This document shows, piece after piece, positions 6,059 through 13,636 of a stretch of 13,636 nt of DNA. The stretch is from Flavobacterium psychrophilum. Its GTDB lineage: Bacteria > Bacteroidota > Bacteroidia > Flavobacteriales > Flavobacteriaceae. The position numbers and the translations under genes were made by a program. A model generated the notes under the pieces. The model did no database searches and was not told the origin of the DNA. It saw only the letters and a list, made by a program, of their open reading frames with translations. The first letter of the stretch is position 1; each line of letters opens with the position of its first letter. Location: contig CAMBHH010000089.1 in assembly GCA_945866505.1 (NCBI GenBank), forward strand, positions 1 to 13,636, read 5' to 3'.

Positions 6059-8293
6059 TTACATTGTACTGTGGAAAGTTCTGCTGATCACTTCCAATTG
6101 GTGCGCTTTAGACAAACGTACAAAATTCACAGCGTAACCCGAAACACGGATAGTCAATTGAGGATAATTCTCTGGATGATTGTAAGCGTCTAACAAAGTT
6201 TCTTTGTTTAGAATATTCACATTCAAGTGGTGTGCATTTCTTCCAAAATAAGCATCCAATGTTGTAGTCAAATTAACTACTTGCTCTTTTAAATTATTTC
6301 CTAATGATTTTGGCACCATAGTGAAAGTATAAGAAATTCCGTCCTGAGCATCGTTGTAATTCAATTTACTTACGGAGTTCAAAGAAGCAATGGCTCCATT
6401 TTCATCTCTACCGTGCATTGGATTTGCTCCCGGAGCAAAAGCCTCACCCGCTTTACGACCGTCAGGTGTTGCACCTGTGTTGGAACCGTACATCACATTG
6501 GAAGTAATGGTCAATAATGAAAGTGTAGGAGTCGAATTTTTATACGTTTTGTGTTTTCTCAATTCATCGATAAAGATTTTGGTCACTTCTTGAGCAATAG
6601 CATCTACTCTATCGTCGTCATTACCAAATTTTGGAAAATCACCTTCGATTTTAAAATCTGAAGTCAAACCAAATTCGTTTCTAACTGGAGTTACTTTAGC
6701 ATATTTAATAGCAGAAAGTGAATCGGCAATAATTGAAATCCCGGCAGCACCATAAGCAATATCAATTTTTGGATTGCTATCAATCAACGACATTTGAGCT
6801 CTTTCATAATAATATTTATCATGCATATAATGAATGATATACATTGATTTGGCATACACACGAGCTACTTCGGCCAATGTTTTCTTGAAAGATTTCATTA
6901 CCGTATCATAATCCAAGACTTCGTCGTCCATTTCAGAAATACCTTCTACCACTTGAACCCCTTCGGCTTCTTCTCTACCGCCATTCAATGATAATAAAAG
7001 TGCTTTTGGCAAATTGGCGCGAGCCCCAAAATGTTGAATCGTTTTTCCAATTTCTTGATACGAAACACAACAAGCAATTCCATAATCGTCGGAACCACGA
7101 TTGTCTCTCATCAAATCATCATTTTCATATTGAAGAGATGAAGTGTCAATAGAAACTTGAGCACAAAAATCTTTGAAACCTTGTGGCAAGCTTTCAGACC
7201 AAAGAATCGTTAAATTCGGTTCAGGTGAAGCACCTAAATTATACAATGTTTGCAAGAAACGGAAAGAAGTTTTGGTTACTTTGGTTCTTCCATCGTGCAA
7301 TTGACCGCCGATGGCTTCGGTAACCCAAGTTGGATCTCCACCAAAAATCGCATCGTAAGCTCCCGGACGAAGGTGACGAACTAATCTCAATTTCATTACA
7401 AATTGGTCAATATATTCTTGAGCAAGCTCTTCGTCAATTATTCCAGCTTCGATATCATTTTGAATATAAACATCTAAAAAAGAAGAAACATTTCCAAGAG
7501 ACATTGCCGCACCATCTTGTTCTTTTACAGCACTTAAATAGCCTAAATACGTAAATTGAACCGCTTCGTGGGCACTTGTTGCTGGCTTCGAAATGTCAAT
7601 CCCATAAGAAAGTGCCATGGTTTTCATATCCACTAAAGCTTTGATTTGCTCTGCAATTTCTTCACGCAAACGAACTTTAGCATCGCTCATTTCGCCAGAT
7701 ACATTATTTTTGTCTGATTTTTTCTCTGCTATTAATCTGTCGATACCATAAAGAGCTACTCTTCTGAAATCCCCTATTATTCGTCCTCTGGCATAATTAT
7801 CAGGCAAACCTGTTAATACGTGTTTAGATCTGAATACTTTAATTTCACCATCATAAGCGTCAAAAACAGCTTGATTGTGATTTTTGGCATAATTAAAAAT
7901 ATCTACTACCCTATCAGAAACTTTCAAGCCTTTTTCAGCCACAGCTGATTCTACTAATTTGATTCCACCATAAGGTTTCATCGCTCTTTTCAATAGTTCA
8001 TCGGTTTGAAGTCCAACAATAGTTTCATTTTCTTTTTGAATATATCCAGGTTCAAATGAAGTAATATTAGAAATAATCTCGGTGTCAATGGCAAGACAAC
8101 CATCATTTTCTCTTTCTTTTAAAAGTGATTCTTTACAAACATCCCAAAGTTGCGATGTTTTATAGGATGGACCAACCAAAAAACTCGCATCACCTTCATA
8201 CGATTTAATATTTTGTAAAATAAAATCGTGCACATTAATACTGTCTTTCCAAACTCCCACTTTAAGCTCTAAACTTTTTACTAAATTTTCCAT
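6059..8293 (-). CDS. pflB: Formate C-acetyltransferase (pyruvate formate-lyase)
   Basis: This glycyl-radical enzyme converts pyruvate and CoA to acetyl-CoA and formate without oxygen, in the cytoplasm. The 744-residue protein is close to the usual length of about 750-760. The catalytic cysteine pair is Cys408-Cys409 in YGIACCVS, preceded by ENDDLMR. The radical glycine is Gly719 in RVSGYAVNF, 26 residues from the C-terminus (codon at 6137-6139). The early segment [17 protein letters not shown] is also family-typical. All radical and catalytic residues are intact, so it should be functional once activated by PflA. The cysteine pair and the C-terminal motif fit pyruvate formate-lyase rather than glycerol dehydratase or choline lyase relatives. 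It is the first gene of the block, with a roughly 0.5-kb A/T-rich upstream region that is the likely site of control by oxygen or redox state. Confidence 0.97.
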   Translation of the reverse strand: MENLVKSLELKVGVWKDSINVHDFILQNIKSYEGDASFLVGPSYKTSQLWDVCKESLLKERENDGCLAIDTEIISNITSFEPGYIQKENETIVGLQTDELLKRAMKPYGGIKLVESAVAEKGLKVSDRVVDIFNYAKNHNQAVFDAYDGEIKVFRSKHVLTGLPDNYARGRIIGDFRRVALYGIDRLIAEKKSDKNNVSGEMSDAKVRLREEIAEQIKALVDMKTMALSYGIDISKPATSAHEAVQFTYLGYLSAVKEQDGAAMSLGNVSSFLDVYIQNDIEAGIIDEELAQEYIDQFVMKLRLVRHLRPGAYDAIFGGDPTWVTEAIGGQLHDGRTKVTKTSFRFLQTLYNLGASPEPNLTILWSESLPQGFKDFCAQVSIDTSSLQYENDDLMRDNRGSDDYGIACCVSYQEIGKTIQHFGARANLPKALLLSLNGGREEAEGVQVVEGISEMDDEVLDYDTVMKSFKKTLAEVARVYAKSMYIIHYMHDKYYYERAQMSLIDSNPKIDIAYGAAGISIIADSLSAIKYAKVTPVRNEFGLTSDFKIEGDFPKFGNDDDRVDAIAQEVTKIFIDELRKHKTYKNSTPTLSLLTITSNVMYGSNTGATPDGRKAGEAFAPGANPMHGRDENGAIASLNSVSKLNYNDAQDGISYTFTMVPKSLGNNLKEQVVNLTTTLDAYFGRNAHHLNVNILNKETLLDAYNHPENYPQLTIRVSGYAVNFVRLSKAHQLEVISRTFHSTM

Positions 8294-8346
8294 TTTTTAT
8301 TTCTCTAAAATTTATCTAAATTCTTTCCTTTATTTCTATGATTAAA

Positions 8347-8363
8347 TTTACAAAATATGTAAA
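8347..8363. promoter_or_regulatory. Palindrome TTTACA-N5-TGTAAA upstream of pflB
   Basis: A perfect 6-bp dyad with a 5-nt centre lies 53 nt before the pflB ATG. Further copies of the same half-site occur nearby, TTTACA at 8376-8381 and TGTAAA at 8490-8495. The transporter palindrome at 4982-5006 also includes TGTAAA. The location suits an operator, but such sequence is not rare in DNA this A/T-rich. The N5 spacing does not match canonical FNR (N4) or CRP (N6) sites, so no regulator is named. Confidence 0.35.
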
Positions 8364-8664
8364 CAGAATATGGATTTTACATTTTTTTTAGGAATAGTTA
8401 TTATTTTTACCTTAAAAATTACTAATTTAATAATTTTTTAGTTTCATAAATTTATTATTCAATTTTTTTAAAGAATTTTGAACAAAAATTGTAAAAATTG
8501 CGAAAACGGTATAGCTTTCTTAATTTTATATTTTTGACTCATTTTCTTCTAGAAATGAAATTTAGAAGCTTATTTTAATTTAAAAAAAATAGAAATCACG
8601 ATAAAATTCTAGTGTGATCTGAATCTAAAGAAATTCAATTACAAACCATTTCTGTCCAACATCC

Positions 8665-8705
8665 TAAAAAAAATCCCCATCCAAAGCAAAACTTCATAAG
8701 GGGAT
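8665..8705 (-). terminator. Rho-independent terminator of guaC
   Basis: On the minus strand, ATCCCC (8705-8700) pairs with GGGGAT (8678-8673), and the transcript then runs into eight T residues (8673-8666). The 21-nt loop can form a smaller AAG/CTT hairpin. The structure lies about 80 nt after the guaC stop codon. A GC-rich stem followed by a U-tract in otherwise A/T-rich DNA is good evidence. Confidence 0.65.
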
Positions 8706-8787
8706 GTGATAAAGATATACCTTTATTAGATTTACACTTTAAGTTAAAATATAGATTCAAAAATAGCTAATCATCAATACGTAATTA

Positions 8788-9828
8788 TTATTTAGTATAA
8801 ACCGTATTTTCCTGTTCTGAAACTCTGATAAACGTTGTCCTTTTGGTCAGTTCCTTCAATCGGGAAGCACCAACATACGTACATGCACTTCGTAAACCGC
8901 CAAGAATATCTTTCAGCGTGACCTCAACATTGCCTCTAAATGGAACTTGCACTGTCTTGCCTTCACTTGCTCTATATTCAGCAACTCCACCCGCATGTTT
9001 TTCCATCGCGGTGGTCGAACTCATTCCGTAAAATTGTTTGAATTTTTCGCCGTTAATTTCTACTATGTCGCCACCACTTTCGCTATGACCTGCGAGCATT
9101 CCGCCCAACATCACAAAATCGGCTCCAGCTCCAAAAGCTTTTGCGACATCACCCGGAGTTTTGCAACCACCATCGCTAATGATTTGTCCGCCAAGACCAT
9201 GAGCCGCATCGGCACATTCTATAATGGCTGAAAGTTGAGGATAACCAACTCCAGTTTTTACTCTAGTGGTACAAACCGAACCAGGCCCAATGCCTACCTT
9301 AATAATATCGGCTCCAGCCAATAATAATTCTTCGACCATTTCGCCTGTAACTACATTTCCGGCAATAATCACTTTGTCAAGATATTGCTTGCGGGTTTGT
9401 TGCACAAAATTTACAAAATGCTCGGAATAGCCATTGGCGACATCAATACAAATGAATTTCAACAACGGATTGGCTTCGAAAATTTGGGCTATTTTTTTTG
9501 AATCCTCTTTTCCTGTTCCAGTACTAATGGCGATGTAATTATACATTTCTGGTGCTAAATCGTGCAAAAAATCATTCCATTCTTGAACGGAATAATGTTT
9601 GTGAATTGCGGTGAAAAGTTTATCTTCTGCCAATGCTTTTGCCATTTCAAAAGTTCCTACCGTATCCATATTAGCTGCCATAATTGGAACTCCCGTCCAA
9701 GCTGTATTACTATGCAAAAATTTGAATTCTCTTTCTAAACTGACATGAGAACGACTCTTTAATGTCGATCTTTTAGGTCTAATCATTACATCTTTGAACC
9801 CCAATTTCACTTCTGTTTCTATTCTCAT
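8788..9828 (-). CDS. guaC: GMP reductase
   Basis: This enzyme reduces GMP to IMP with NADPH, releasing ammonia, and links guanine nucleotides back to the IMP pool. The 346-residue protein matches the Escherichia coli enzyme (347 residues) closely by recollection: N-terminal [19 protein letters not shown], the IMPDH-like (beta/alpha)8 barrel, [12 protein letters not shown] (128-139), and the catalytic loop GPGSVCTTR with Cys186 and Thr188. [26 protein letters not shown] is cited here only by its ends (SDGG and MLGG), and the C-terminal [12 protein letters not shown] follows. There is no CBS domain, which separates it from IMP dehydrogenase. It seems to be a single-gene unit, with a TAATTTTG promoter element upstream and a hairpin terminator downstream. 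Confidence 0.97.
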   Translation of the reverse strand: MRIETEVKLGFKDVMIRPKRSTLKSRSHVSLEREFKFLHSNTAWTGVPIMAANMDTVGTFEMAKALAEDKLFTAIHKHYSVQEWNDFLHDLAPEMYNYIAISTGTGKEDSKKIAQIFEANPLLKFICIDVANGYSEHFVNFVQQTRKQYLDKVIIAGNVVTGEMVEELLLAGADIIKVGIGPGSVCTTRVKTGVGYPQLSAIIECADAAHGLGGQIISDGGCKTPGDVAKAFGAGADFVMLGGMLAGHSESGGDIVEINGEKFKQFYGMSSTTAMEKHAGGVAEYRASEGKTVQVPFRGNVEVTLKDILGGLRSACTYVGASRLKELTKRTTFIRVSEQENTVYTK

Positions 9829-9860
9829 TTGGCAGTGATTTTAATTGTCTAATTATCTTC

Positions 9861-9868
9861 CAAAATTA
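9861..9868 (-). promoter_or_regulatory. Candidate -7 promoter element of guaC
   Basis: On the minus strand TAATTTTG fits the Bacteroidota -7 consensus TAnnTTTG exactly and lies 32 nt before the guaC ATG, giving a short leader. The expected TTTG about 19 nt further upstream is absent; the nearest TTG is at 15 nt. Evidence is therefore only half complete. Confidence 0.4.
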
Positions 9869-9914
9869 CAAAATAAAGCGGAACAACACTATATTTCGAT
9901 AGGCTATAAAACAA

Positions 9915-9963
9915 AAATTTCACTAATTAACCACCAAGAAATTGGCGAAAATTAGTGAAATTT
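9915..9963 (-). terminator. Hairpin terminator of glyA
   Basis: A perfect 14-bp inverted repeat, AAATTTCACTAATT (9915-9928) and AATTAGTGAAATTT (9950-9963), encloses a 21-nt loop that itself holds a CCAA/TTGG stem (9934-9945). On the minus strand the right arm runs into TTTTTGTTTTA, a usable U-tract. The structure begins 20 nt after the glyA stop codon, in the correct place for termination before guaC. Confidence 0.65.
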
Positions 9964-9983
9964 ATATGTTAAAAAAGTACTGC

Positions 9984-11258
9984 TTAGAAAACAAAAATAG
10001 CTCTTTCGCTCATCATTTCGTTAACCTCATTTGCAACTTCTTCGATGACTTCTTCGTTAGTATGATCTGATAAAACTTTATCAATCAAGGCAACAATAGT
10101 TTCCATATCTTCTTCAACCAATCCACGAGTGGTGATAGCGGCAGTTCCAACACGAATTCCTGAAGTTACAAATGGTGACTTATCATCAAAAGGAACCATA
10201 TTTTTGTTTACAGTTATTTCCGCTTTTACCAAAGCATTTTCAGCGTCTTTTCCTGAAATTCCTTTATTTCTCAAATCAATCAACATCATATGATTGTCTG
10301 TTCCGCCAGAAATAATATCATAGCCTCGTTTTACAAAAGCATCCGCCATTGCATTGGCATTTTTTTGCAATTGCAAAGCATATCTAAAAAATTCGTCAGT
10401 CAAAGCTTCACCAAAAGCAATCGCTTTTGCTGCAATAATATGCATCAAAGGACCACCTTGATTTCCTGGGAAAACAGCTAAATCCAATAAAGAAGACATC
10501 ATTCTGATTTCGCCTTTTGGAGTGGTTAAACCCATTTTGTTTGGAAAATCTTTACCCATCAAAATAAGACCACCTCTGGGACCGCGCAAGGTTTTGTGTG
10601 TTGTGGTGGTAACAATATGGCAATGAGGCAAAGGATCATTCATCAAACCTTTGGCTATTAGACCAGAGGGATGTGAAATATCGGCTAATAAAATTGCGCC
10701 AACACTATCCGCAATTACTCTAAAACGCTCAAAATCCATATCACGAGAATAAGCCGAAGCACCTGCTATAATTAACTTAGGTTGTTCTTTTGTTGCAATT
10801 TCTTGAATTTTATCATAATCCAAACGTCCTGTTTCCTTGTCAACACCATAAAATGAAGGTGTGTATAAACGCCCGGAGAAATTCACTGGCGAACCGTGAG
10901 TCAAATGTCCTCCGTGAGACAAATCGAAACCTAAAATTTTATCTCCAGGTTGAATACAGGCGTGATAAACCGCCGTATTGGCTTGAGAACCAGAGTGAGG
11001 CTGAACGTTGGCATATTCCGCACCAAATAATTCTTTCGCTCTATCAATGGCGATTTGTTCGATTACATCAACTACTTCGCAACCTCCGTAATATCTTTTG
11101 CCTGGATATCCTTCGGCATATTTATTAGTTAAAACAGAACCCGCTGCTTCCATTACTTCATCACTCACAAAATTCTCAGATGCAATAAGTTCTAATCCGT
11201 GAATTTGTCTGTCTTGTTCCTCTAAAATAAGGTCAAAAATTTGTTTGTCGCGTTGCAT
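9984..11258 (-). CDS. glyA: Serine hydroxymethyltransferase
   Basis: This PLP enzyme interconverts serine and tetrahydrofolate with glycine and 5,10-methylene-THF, supplying one-carbon units in the cytoplasm. Counted from the chosen start it has 424 residues. Visible motifs are [10 protein letters not shown] (21-30), the substrate region [14 protein letters not shown] (46-59), DISHPSG with Asp193 and His196, and the PLP lysine Lys222 in [14 protein letters not shown]. The frame is open up to an ATG at 11294, but the start is placed at the ATG at 11258 (MQRDKQIF). The 12 extra residues are not family-like, and a perfect promoter -7 element (11284-11291) would lie inside the longer reading. The ATG is preceded by AAATCAAAAAA, typical of leaderless-SD Bacteroidota starts. 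It is divergent from fahA. Confidence 0.97.
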   Translation of the reverse strand: MQRDKQIFDLILEEQDRQIHGLELIASENFVSDEVMEAAGSVLTNKYAEGYPGKRYYGGCEVVDVIEQIAIDRAKELFGAEYANVQPHSGSQANTAVYHACIQPGDKILGFDLSHGGHLTHGSPVNFSGRLYTPSFYGVDKETGRLDYDKIQEIATKEQPKLIIAGASAYSRDMDFERFRVIADSVGAILLADISHPSGLIAKGLMNDPLPHCHIVTTTTHKTLRGPRGGLILMGKDFPNKMGLTTPKGEIRMMSSLLDLAVFPGNQGGPLMHIIAAKAIAFGEALTDEFFRYALQLQKNANAMADAFVKRGYDIISGGTDNHMMLIDLRNKGISGKDAENALVKAEITVNKNMVPFDDKSPFVTSGIRVGTAAITTRGLVEEDMETIVALIDKVLSDHTNEEVIEEVANEVNEMMSERAIFVF

Positions 11259-11283
11259 TTTTTTGATTTTAATTAATTTGGCA

Positions 11284-11291
11284 CAAAAATA
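11284..11291 (-). promoter_or_regulatory. Candidate -7 promoter element of glyA
   Basis: TATTTTTG on the minus strand matches TAnnTTTG and lies 25 nt before the glyA ATG at 11258, predicting a leader of about 20 nt. There is no clear TTTG 19 nt upstream (the sequence there is ACTA), so activity may need an activator or the assignment may be wrong. It supports the shorter glyA start. Confidence 0.4.
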
Positions 11292-11301
11292 CATAAAATC
11301 G

Positions 11302-11332
11302 TTTGGTAAATAGTAAGATTATAATATATTTG
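11302..11332 (+). promoter_or_regulatory. Consensus Bacteroidota promoter of fahA
   Basis: TTTG (11302-11305) is followed after exactly 19 nt by TATATTTG (11325-11332), an exact match to the -33/-7 arrangement TTTG-N19-TAnnTTTG used by the primary sigma factor in Bacteroidota. Transcription would start near 11338-11340, leaving a leader of under 30 nt before the fahA ATG. This is the clearest promoter in the window. Confidence 0.75.
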
Positions 11333-11366
11333 ATGAGTAATTCTTAACAATATAATTAACAATTGT

Positions 11367-12650
11367 ATGCCAATATCTGCAAATAGTACGAACCGAAAAT
11401 CTTGGATAGAAGTCCAGTCTGACAGTGATTTTCCGATTCAAAACATTCCTTTTGGAGTTTTTATTACAAAAGATGACGTCATTACCATTGGAACTCGAAT
11501 AGGAGATTGCGCGATTGATATGGGTGCTTTACAGCAATTAAATTATTTTGAAGGAATCGAATTGACCGACGATATGTTCATGCAAGACACCTTGAATGAT
11601 TTTATTTCAGATGGAAAGAAAACCTGGCGTTTGGTTAGAAATCGCTTGGCAGAATTATTTGATGAGACCAATCCGAAACTTAGAGATAACAAAGAACATA
11701 GAGAAATCATAATTTTCAATGTCAAAGATATTGAAATGCAATTGCCGGTATTAATTGGCGATTACACGGATTTCTTTTCGAATAAAGACCATGCGCTCAA
11801 TGTTGGAAAAATATATCGTGAACCAGAACATTTGTTATCACCCAATTGGCTTCATATTCCTTTGGCGTATCACGGTCGAAGTTCTTCTATAATTCCTTCA
11901 GGAATTCCGGTGCACAGACCAATGGGACAGACCTTACCTAATGGCGAAAAAACACCAGTTTTCGGCCCTTCAAGACTAGTAGATTTCGAATTAGAAACTG
12001 CTTTCATCACTACTGACGTCAATGTAATGGGTGAAAATATTCCAATAAACGAAGCTGAAGATTATATCTTTGGTATGGTTTTGTTGAATGACTGGAGTGC
12101 ACGCGACATTCAAAAATGGGAATACGAACCATTAGGACCGTTTTTATCGAAAAACTTTGCTACATCAATTTCTCCTTGGATTATTACGTTGGATGCTTTG
12201 GAACCTTTTAGAACCAAAGGTCCAAAACAAGATCCGTCGCCACTTCCTTATTTACAACAAAAAGGAAAAAATAATTTCGATATTAACTTAGAAGTAGTGA
12301 TTGAGCCTGAAAACAAAGTAGCCACAATCGTTTCAAGATCAAATGTGAAAAATATGTACTGGTCTATGAATCAACAACTAACACACCATACCTCTAACGG
12401 TTGTCGTGTTAATTCTGGTGACATGATGGGTTCTGGGACTATTTCTGGTTCAACGCCCGATAGTTTTGGCTCTATGTTGGAATTAACTTTAGGAGGGAAA
12501 AATCCAATACAACTTAATGATGGTTCAGAACGTAGATTTGTAAATGATGGAGATACTGTAATTTTTAAAGGGTACAGCAAAAACAACGGAGTTCGAATAG
12601 GATTTGGGGAACTATCAACAAAATTGCTTCCACCCTTTGTGAGGAAATAA
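11367..12650 (+). CDS. fahA: Fumarylacetoacetase
   Basis: This hydrolase performs the last step of tyrosine/phenylalanine breakdown, splitting fumarylacetoacetate into fumarate and acetoacetate. The 427-residue protein is of normal length, with a small N-terminal domain followed by the FAH domain. Expected metal ligands are visible: Asp135 in GDYTDFF, Glu208 and Glu210 in DFELETAF, and Asp242 in LLNDWSARD. The catalytic His142 lies in KDHALNVG, and KWEYEPLGPFLSKNF and NSGDMMGSGTISG are also family hallmarks. The ATG at 11367 follows a strong promoter by about 35 nt. It stands alone between a promoter and a terminator; no homogentisate dioxygenase or 4-hydroxyphenylpyruvate dioxygenase gene is in the window. 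Confidence 0.97.
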   Translation: MPISANSTNRKSWIEVQSDSDFPIQNIPFGVFITKDDVITIGTRIGDCAIDMGALQQLNYFEGIELTDDMFMQDTLNDFISDGKKTWRLVRNRLAELFDETNPKLRDNKEHREIIIFNVKDIEMQLPVLIGDYTDFFSNKDHALNVGKIYREPEHLLSPNWLHIPLAYHGRSSSIIPSGIPVHRPMGQTLPNGEKTPVFGPSRLVDFELETAFITTDVNVMGENIPINEAEDYIFGMVLLNDWSARDIQKWEYEPLGPFLSKNFATSISPWIITLDALEPFRTKGPKQDPSPLPYLQQKGKNNFDINLEVVIEPENKVATIVSRSNVKNMYWSMNQQLTHHTSNGCRVNSGDMMGSGTISGSTPDSFGSMLELTLGGKNPIQLNDGSERRFVNDGDTVIFKGYSKNNGVRIGFGELSTKLLPPFVRK

Positions 12651-12668
12651 ATCACTTTTTTTTAATAC

Positions 12669-12702
12669 AATCCGATATTTTTTGCTAGTCGGATTTTTTT
12701 TT
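12669..12702 (+). terminator. Rho-independent terminator of fahA
   Basis: A 7-bp stem AATCCGA (12669-12675) / TCGGATT (12689-12695) with a 13-nt loop is followed by a run of nine T residues (12694-12702). It begins 18 nt after the fahA stop codon. This is a classic intrinsic terminator. Confidence 0.8.
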
Positions 12703-12794
12703 GGCATTATTATTGGCTAAAAGATTAGGAGGAAAAAGTCTAAGAAAATGACTTTCATAATTCAAAATTAAAGTAAATTAGCAAAAAAATTAAT

Positions 12795-13636
12795 ATGAAA
12801 AAACACTACTTTATATTCGCATTTTTGATCCTAACATCCTGTGGTGTAAAACAAACCCAAAATTTATTGAGTTCAGGAAATTATGATGAAGCTATCAATA
12901 ATTCTATTGCAGGTTTACGCTCGAATAAAGATAAAAAAGGCAACCAAGATTACGTTTATCTACTCGAAGAAGCTTTCGCCAAAGCCAAAGAACGTGATTT
13001 GAATTCTTTAAATTTATTAGAAAAAGAAAAGAATCCTGGCAACTTCGAAAAAATATACAACACCTACATAGCATTAAACGAGAGTCAGGAGAAAATCAAG
13101 CCCTTACTTCCGTTGAAACTTTTGAACGAAGGTAGAAACGCCATTTTCCCGTTCGAAAATTACAACGACCCTATTGTTGAAAGCAAAATGAATTTGTCTA
13201 AATTTTTATATGCCAATTCCAAATCTTTATTAGCCACATCTGATAAAATGAATTTCCGAAAAGCATTCGACGATTTGGCCTACTTGAACAAGATAACTCC
13301 CAACTATAATAATGTTATCGATTTGCTAAATGAGGCACAATATAAGGGGACCGACTTTGTAAGCGTTTATACAAAAAATGAAACCAATATGATTATTCCG
13401 GTTCGTTTGCAAAATGATTTATTAGACTTTAACACGTATGGATTGGATTCTAAATGGACTGAATTCCACGGCAGTAAACAAAAAGGAACTACTTATGATT
13501 ACGAAATGATCATTAGTTTTAGACAAATACTAATTTCTCCTGAACAAATTAAAGAGAAAGAATTTATCAAGGAAAAACAAATAATTGATGGGCAAAAAAA
13601 GCTCTTAGACGTCAACGGAAAAGAAGTGCTAGATAC
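12795..13636 (+). CDS. Putative lipoprotein of unknown function, 3'-truncated by the window edge
   Basis: The reading frame is open for 280 codons from the ATG at 12795 to the window edge. The N-terminus MKKHYFIFAFLILTSCG is a lipoprotein signal peptide: two lysines, a hydrophobic core, and a lipobox ending at Cys16, so the mature protein should be a membrane-anchored lipoprotein. The next roughly 120 residues are helical and polar, with SSGNYDEAINNSIAGL resembling a single TPR-like helix pair. From about residue 190 it becomes strand-rich (NETNMIIPVRLQ, YDYEMIISFRQI), and it ends with a charged KEKEFIKEKQ segment. I do not recognise the family. It follows the fahA terminator, and the ATG is preceded by A-rich sequence. 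An SD-like AGGAGG at 12727-12732 is too far upstream to serve this start. Confidence 0.8.
   Translation, partial: MKKHYFIFAFLILTSCGVKQTQNLLSSGNYDEAINNSIAGLRSNKDKKGNQDYVYLLEEAFAKAKERDLNSLNLLEKEKNPGNFEKIYNTYIALNESQEKIKPLLPLKLLNEGRNAIFPFENYNDPIVESKMNLSKFLYANSKSLLATSDKMNFRKAFDDLAYLNKITPNYNNVIDLLNEAQYKGTDFVSVYTKNETNMIIPVRLQNDLLDFNTYGLDSKWTEFHGSKQKGTTYDYEMIISFRQILISPEQIKEKEFIKEKQIIDGQKKLLDVNGKEVLD

Larger units (their letters stand above)
8294..8787. other. A/T-rich intergenic region between pflB and guaC
   Basis: This 494-nt stretch has no credible gene. Its left part should hold the pflB promoter and leader; no TAnnTTTG element was found there on the minus strand, so the promoter is either non-consensus or depends on an activator. 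A short dyad CTTCTA / TAGAAG lies at 8546-8568. The right part holds the guaC terminator (8665-8705). The rest shows only long A and T runs. Confidence 0.6.

Noticed and set aside
8614..8627. GTGAT-N4-ATCTA as an FNR-like site for pflB
   Set aside because: It matches eight of ten consensus positions but lies over 300 nt upstream of pflB, beside the guaC terminator; a match of this quality is expected by chance in a region of this length.
11259..11294. Extension of glyA to the ATG at 11294
   Set aside because: The 12 added residues ([12 protein letters not shown]) are not family-like and the predicted promoter element falls within them.
12748..12771. Seven-codon leader ORF (ATG to TAA) before the lipoprotein gene, with AGGAGG upstream
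   Set aside because: The AGGAGG is 15 nt from that ATG, too far for normal use, Shine-Dalgarno motifs are little used in this group, and the peptide shows no codon bias typical of amino-acid attenuators.
1..13636. A defence system, biosynthetic cluster, CRISPR array or mobile island
   Set aside because: All complete genes are recognisable metabolic enzymes or a transporter, composition looks even by eye, and no integrase, transposase, tRNA attachment site or direct-repeat array was seen.

Overview
The window looks like chromosomal DNA of a member of the Flavobacteriaceae (Bacteroidota), most likely Flavobacterium or a close relative. Four things point there: a low G+C content with very A/T-rich spacers, start codons preceded by A-rich sequence instead of Shine-Dalgarno motifs, promoter elements of the Bacteroidota type (TTTG-N19-TAnnTTTG upstream of fahA), and the protein families present. 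It holds ten protein genes, of which eight are complete and two are cut by the window edges. I see no tRNA, rRNA, CRISPR array, transposase or phage gene.

Layout from left to right. Positions 1-1715 (+) carry the end of aguB and the complete aguA, separated by 2 nt. These are the two enzymes that convert agmatine to putrescine via N-carbamoylputrescine. Positions 1899-3527 (+) carry a lone acyl-CoA carboxylase carboxyltransferase (beta) subunit closest to methylcrotonyl-CoA carboxylase. Positions 3788-8293 (-) form a fermentation block: pflB (pyruvate formate-lyase), pflA (its radical-SAM activase) and an MFS transporter of the oxalate/formate antiporter (OFA) type. An 18-bp perfect hairpin sits between pflB and pflA, and a pair of inverted repeat elements sits between pflA and the transporter. 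Positions 8788-9828 (-) carry guaC (GMP reductase) and 9984-11258 (-) carry glyA (serine hydroxymethyltransferase), each followed by a hairpin terminator. Positions 11367-12650 (+) carry fahA (fumarylacetoacetase), divergent from glyA, with a textbook promoter and terminator. From 12795 (+) to the right edge runs an unrecognised lipoprotein gene.

Functionally the window is mostly central and amino-acid metabolism: polyamine synthesis, branched-chain or acyl-CoA carboxylation, mixed-acid fermentation, purine salvage, one-carbon metabolism and tyrosine catabolism. The part most worth a second look is the pfl block and its non-coding structures. Pyruvate formate-lyase is oxygen-sensitive, so it implies an anaerobic or micro-oxic phase in the life of this organism, and the neighbouring OFA carrier could move its product or substrate. 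I found no convincing evidence of a wholly new biological system. The candidates offered are regulatory and repeat structures.
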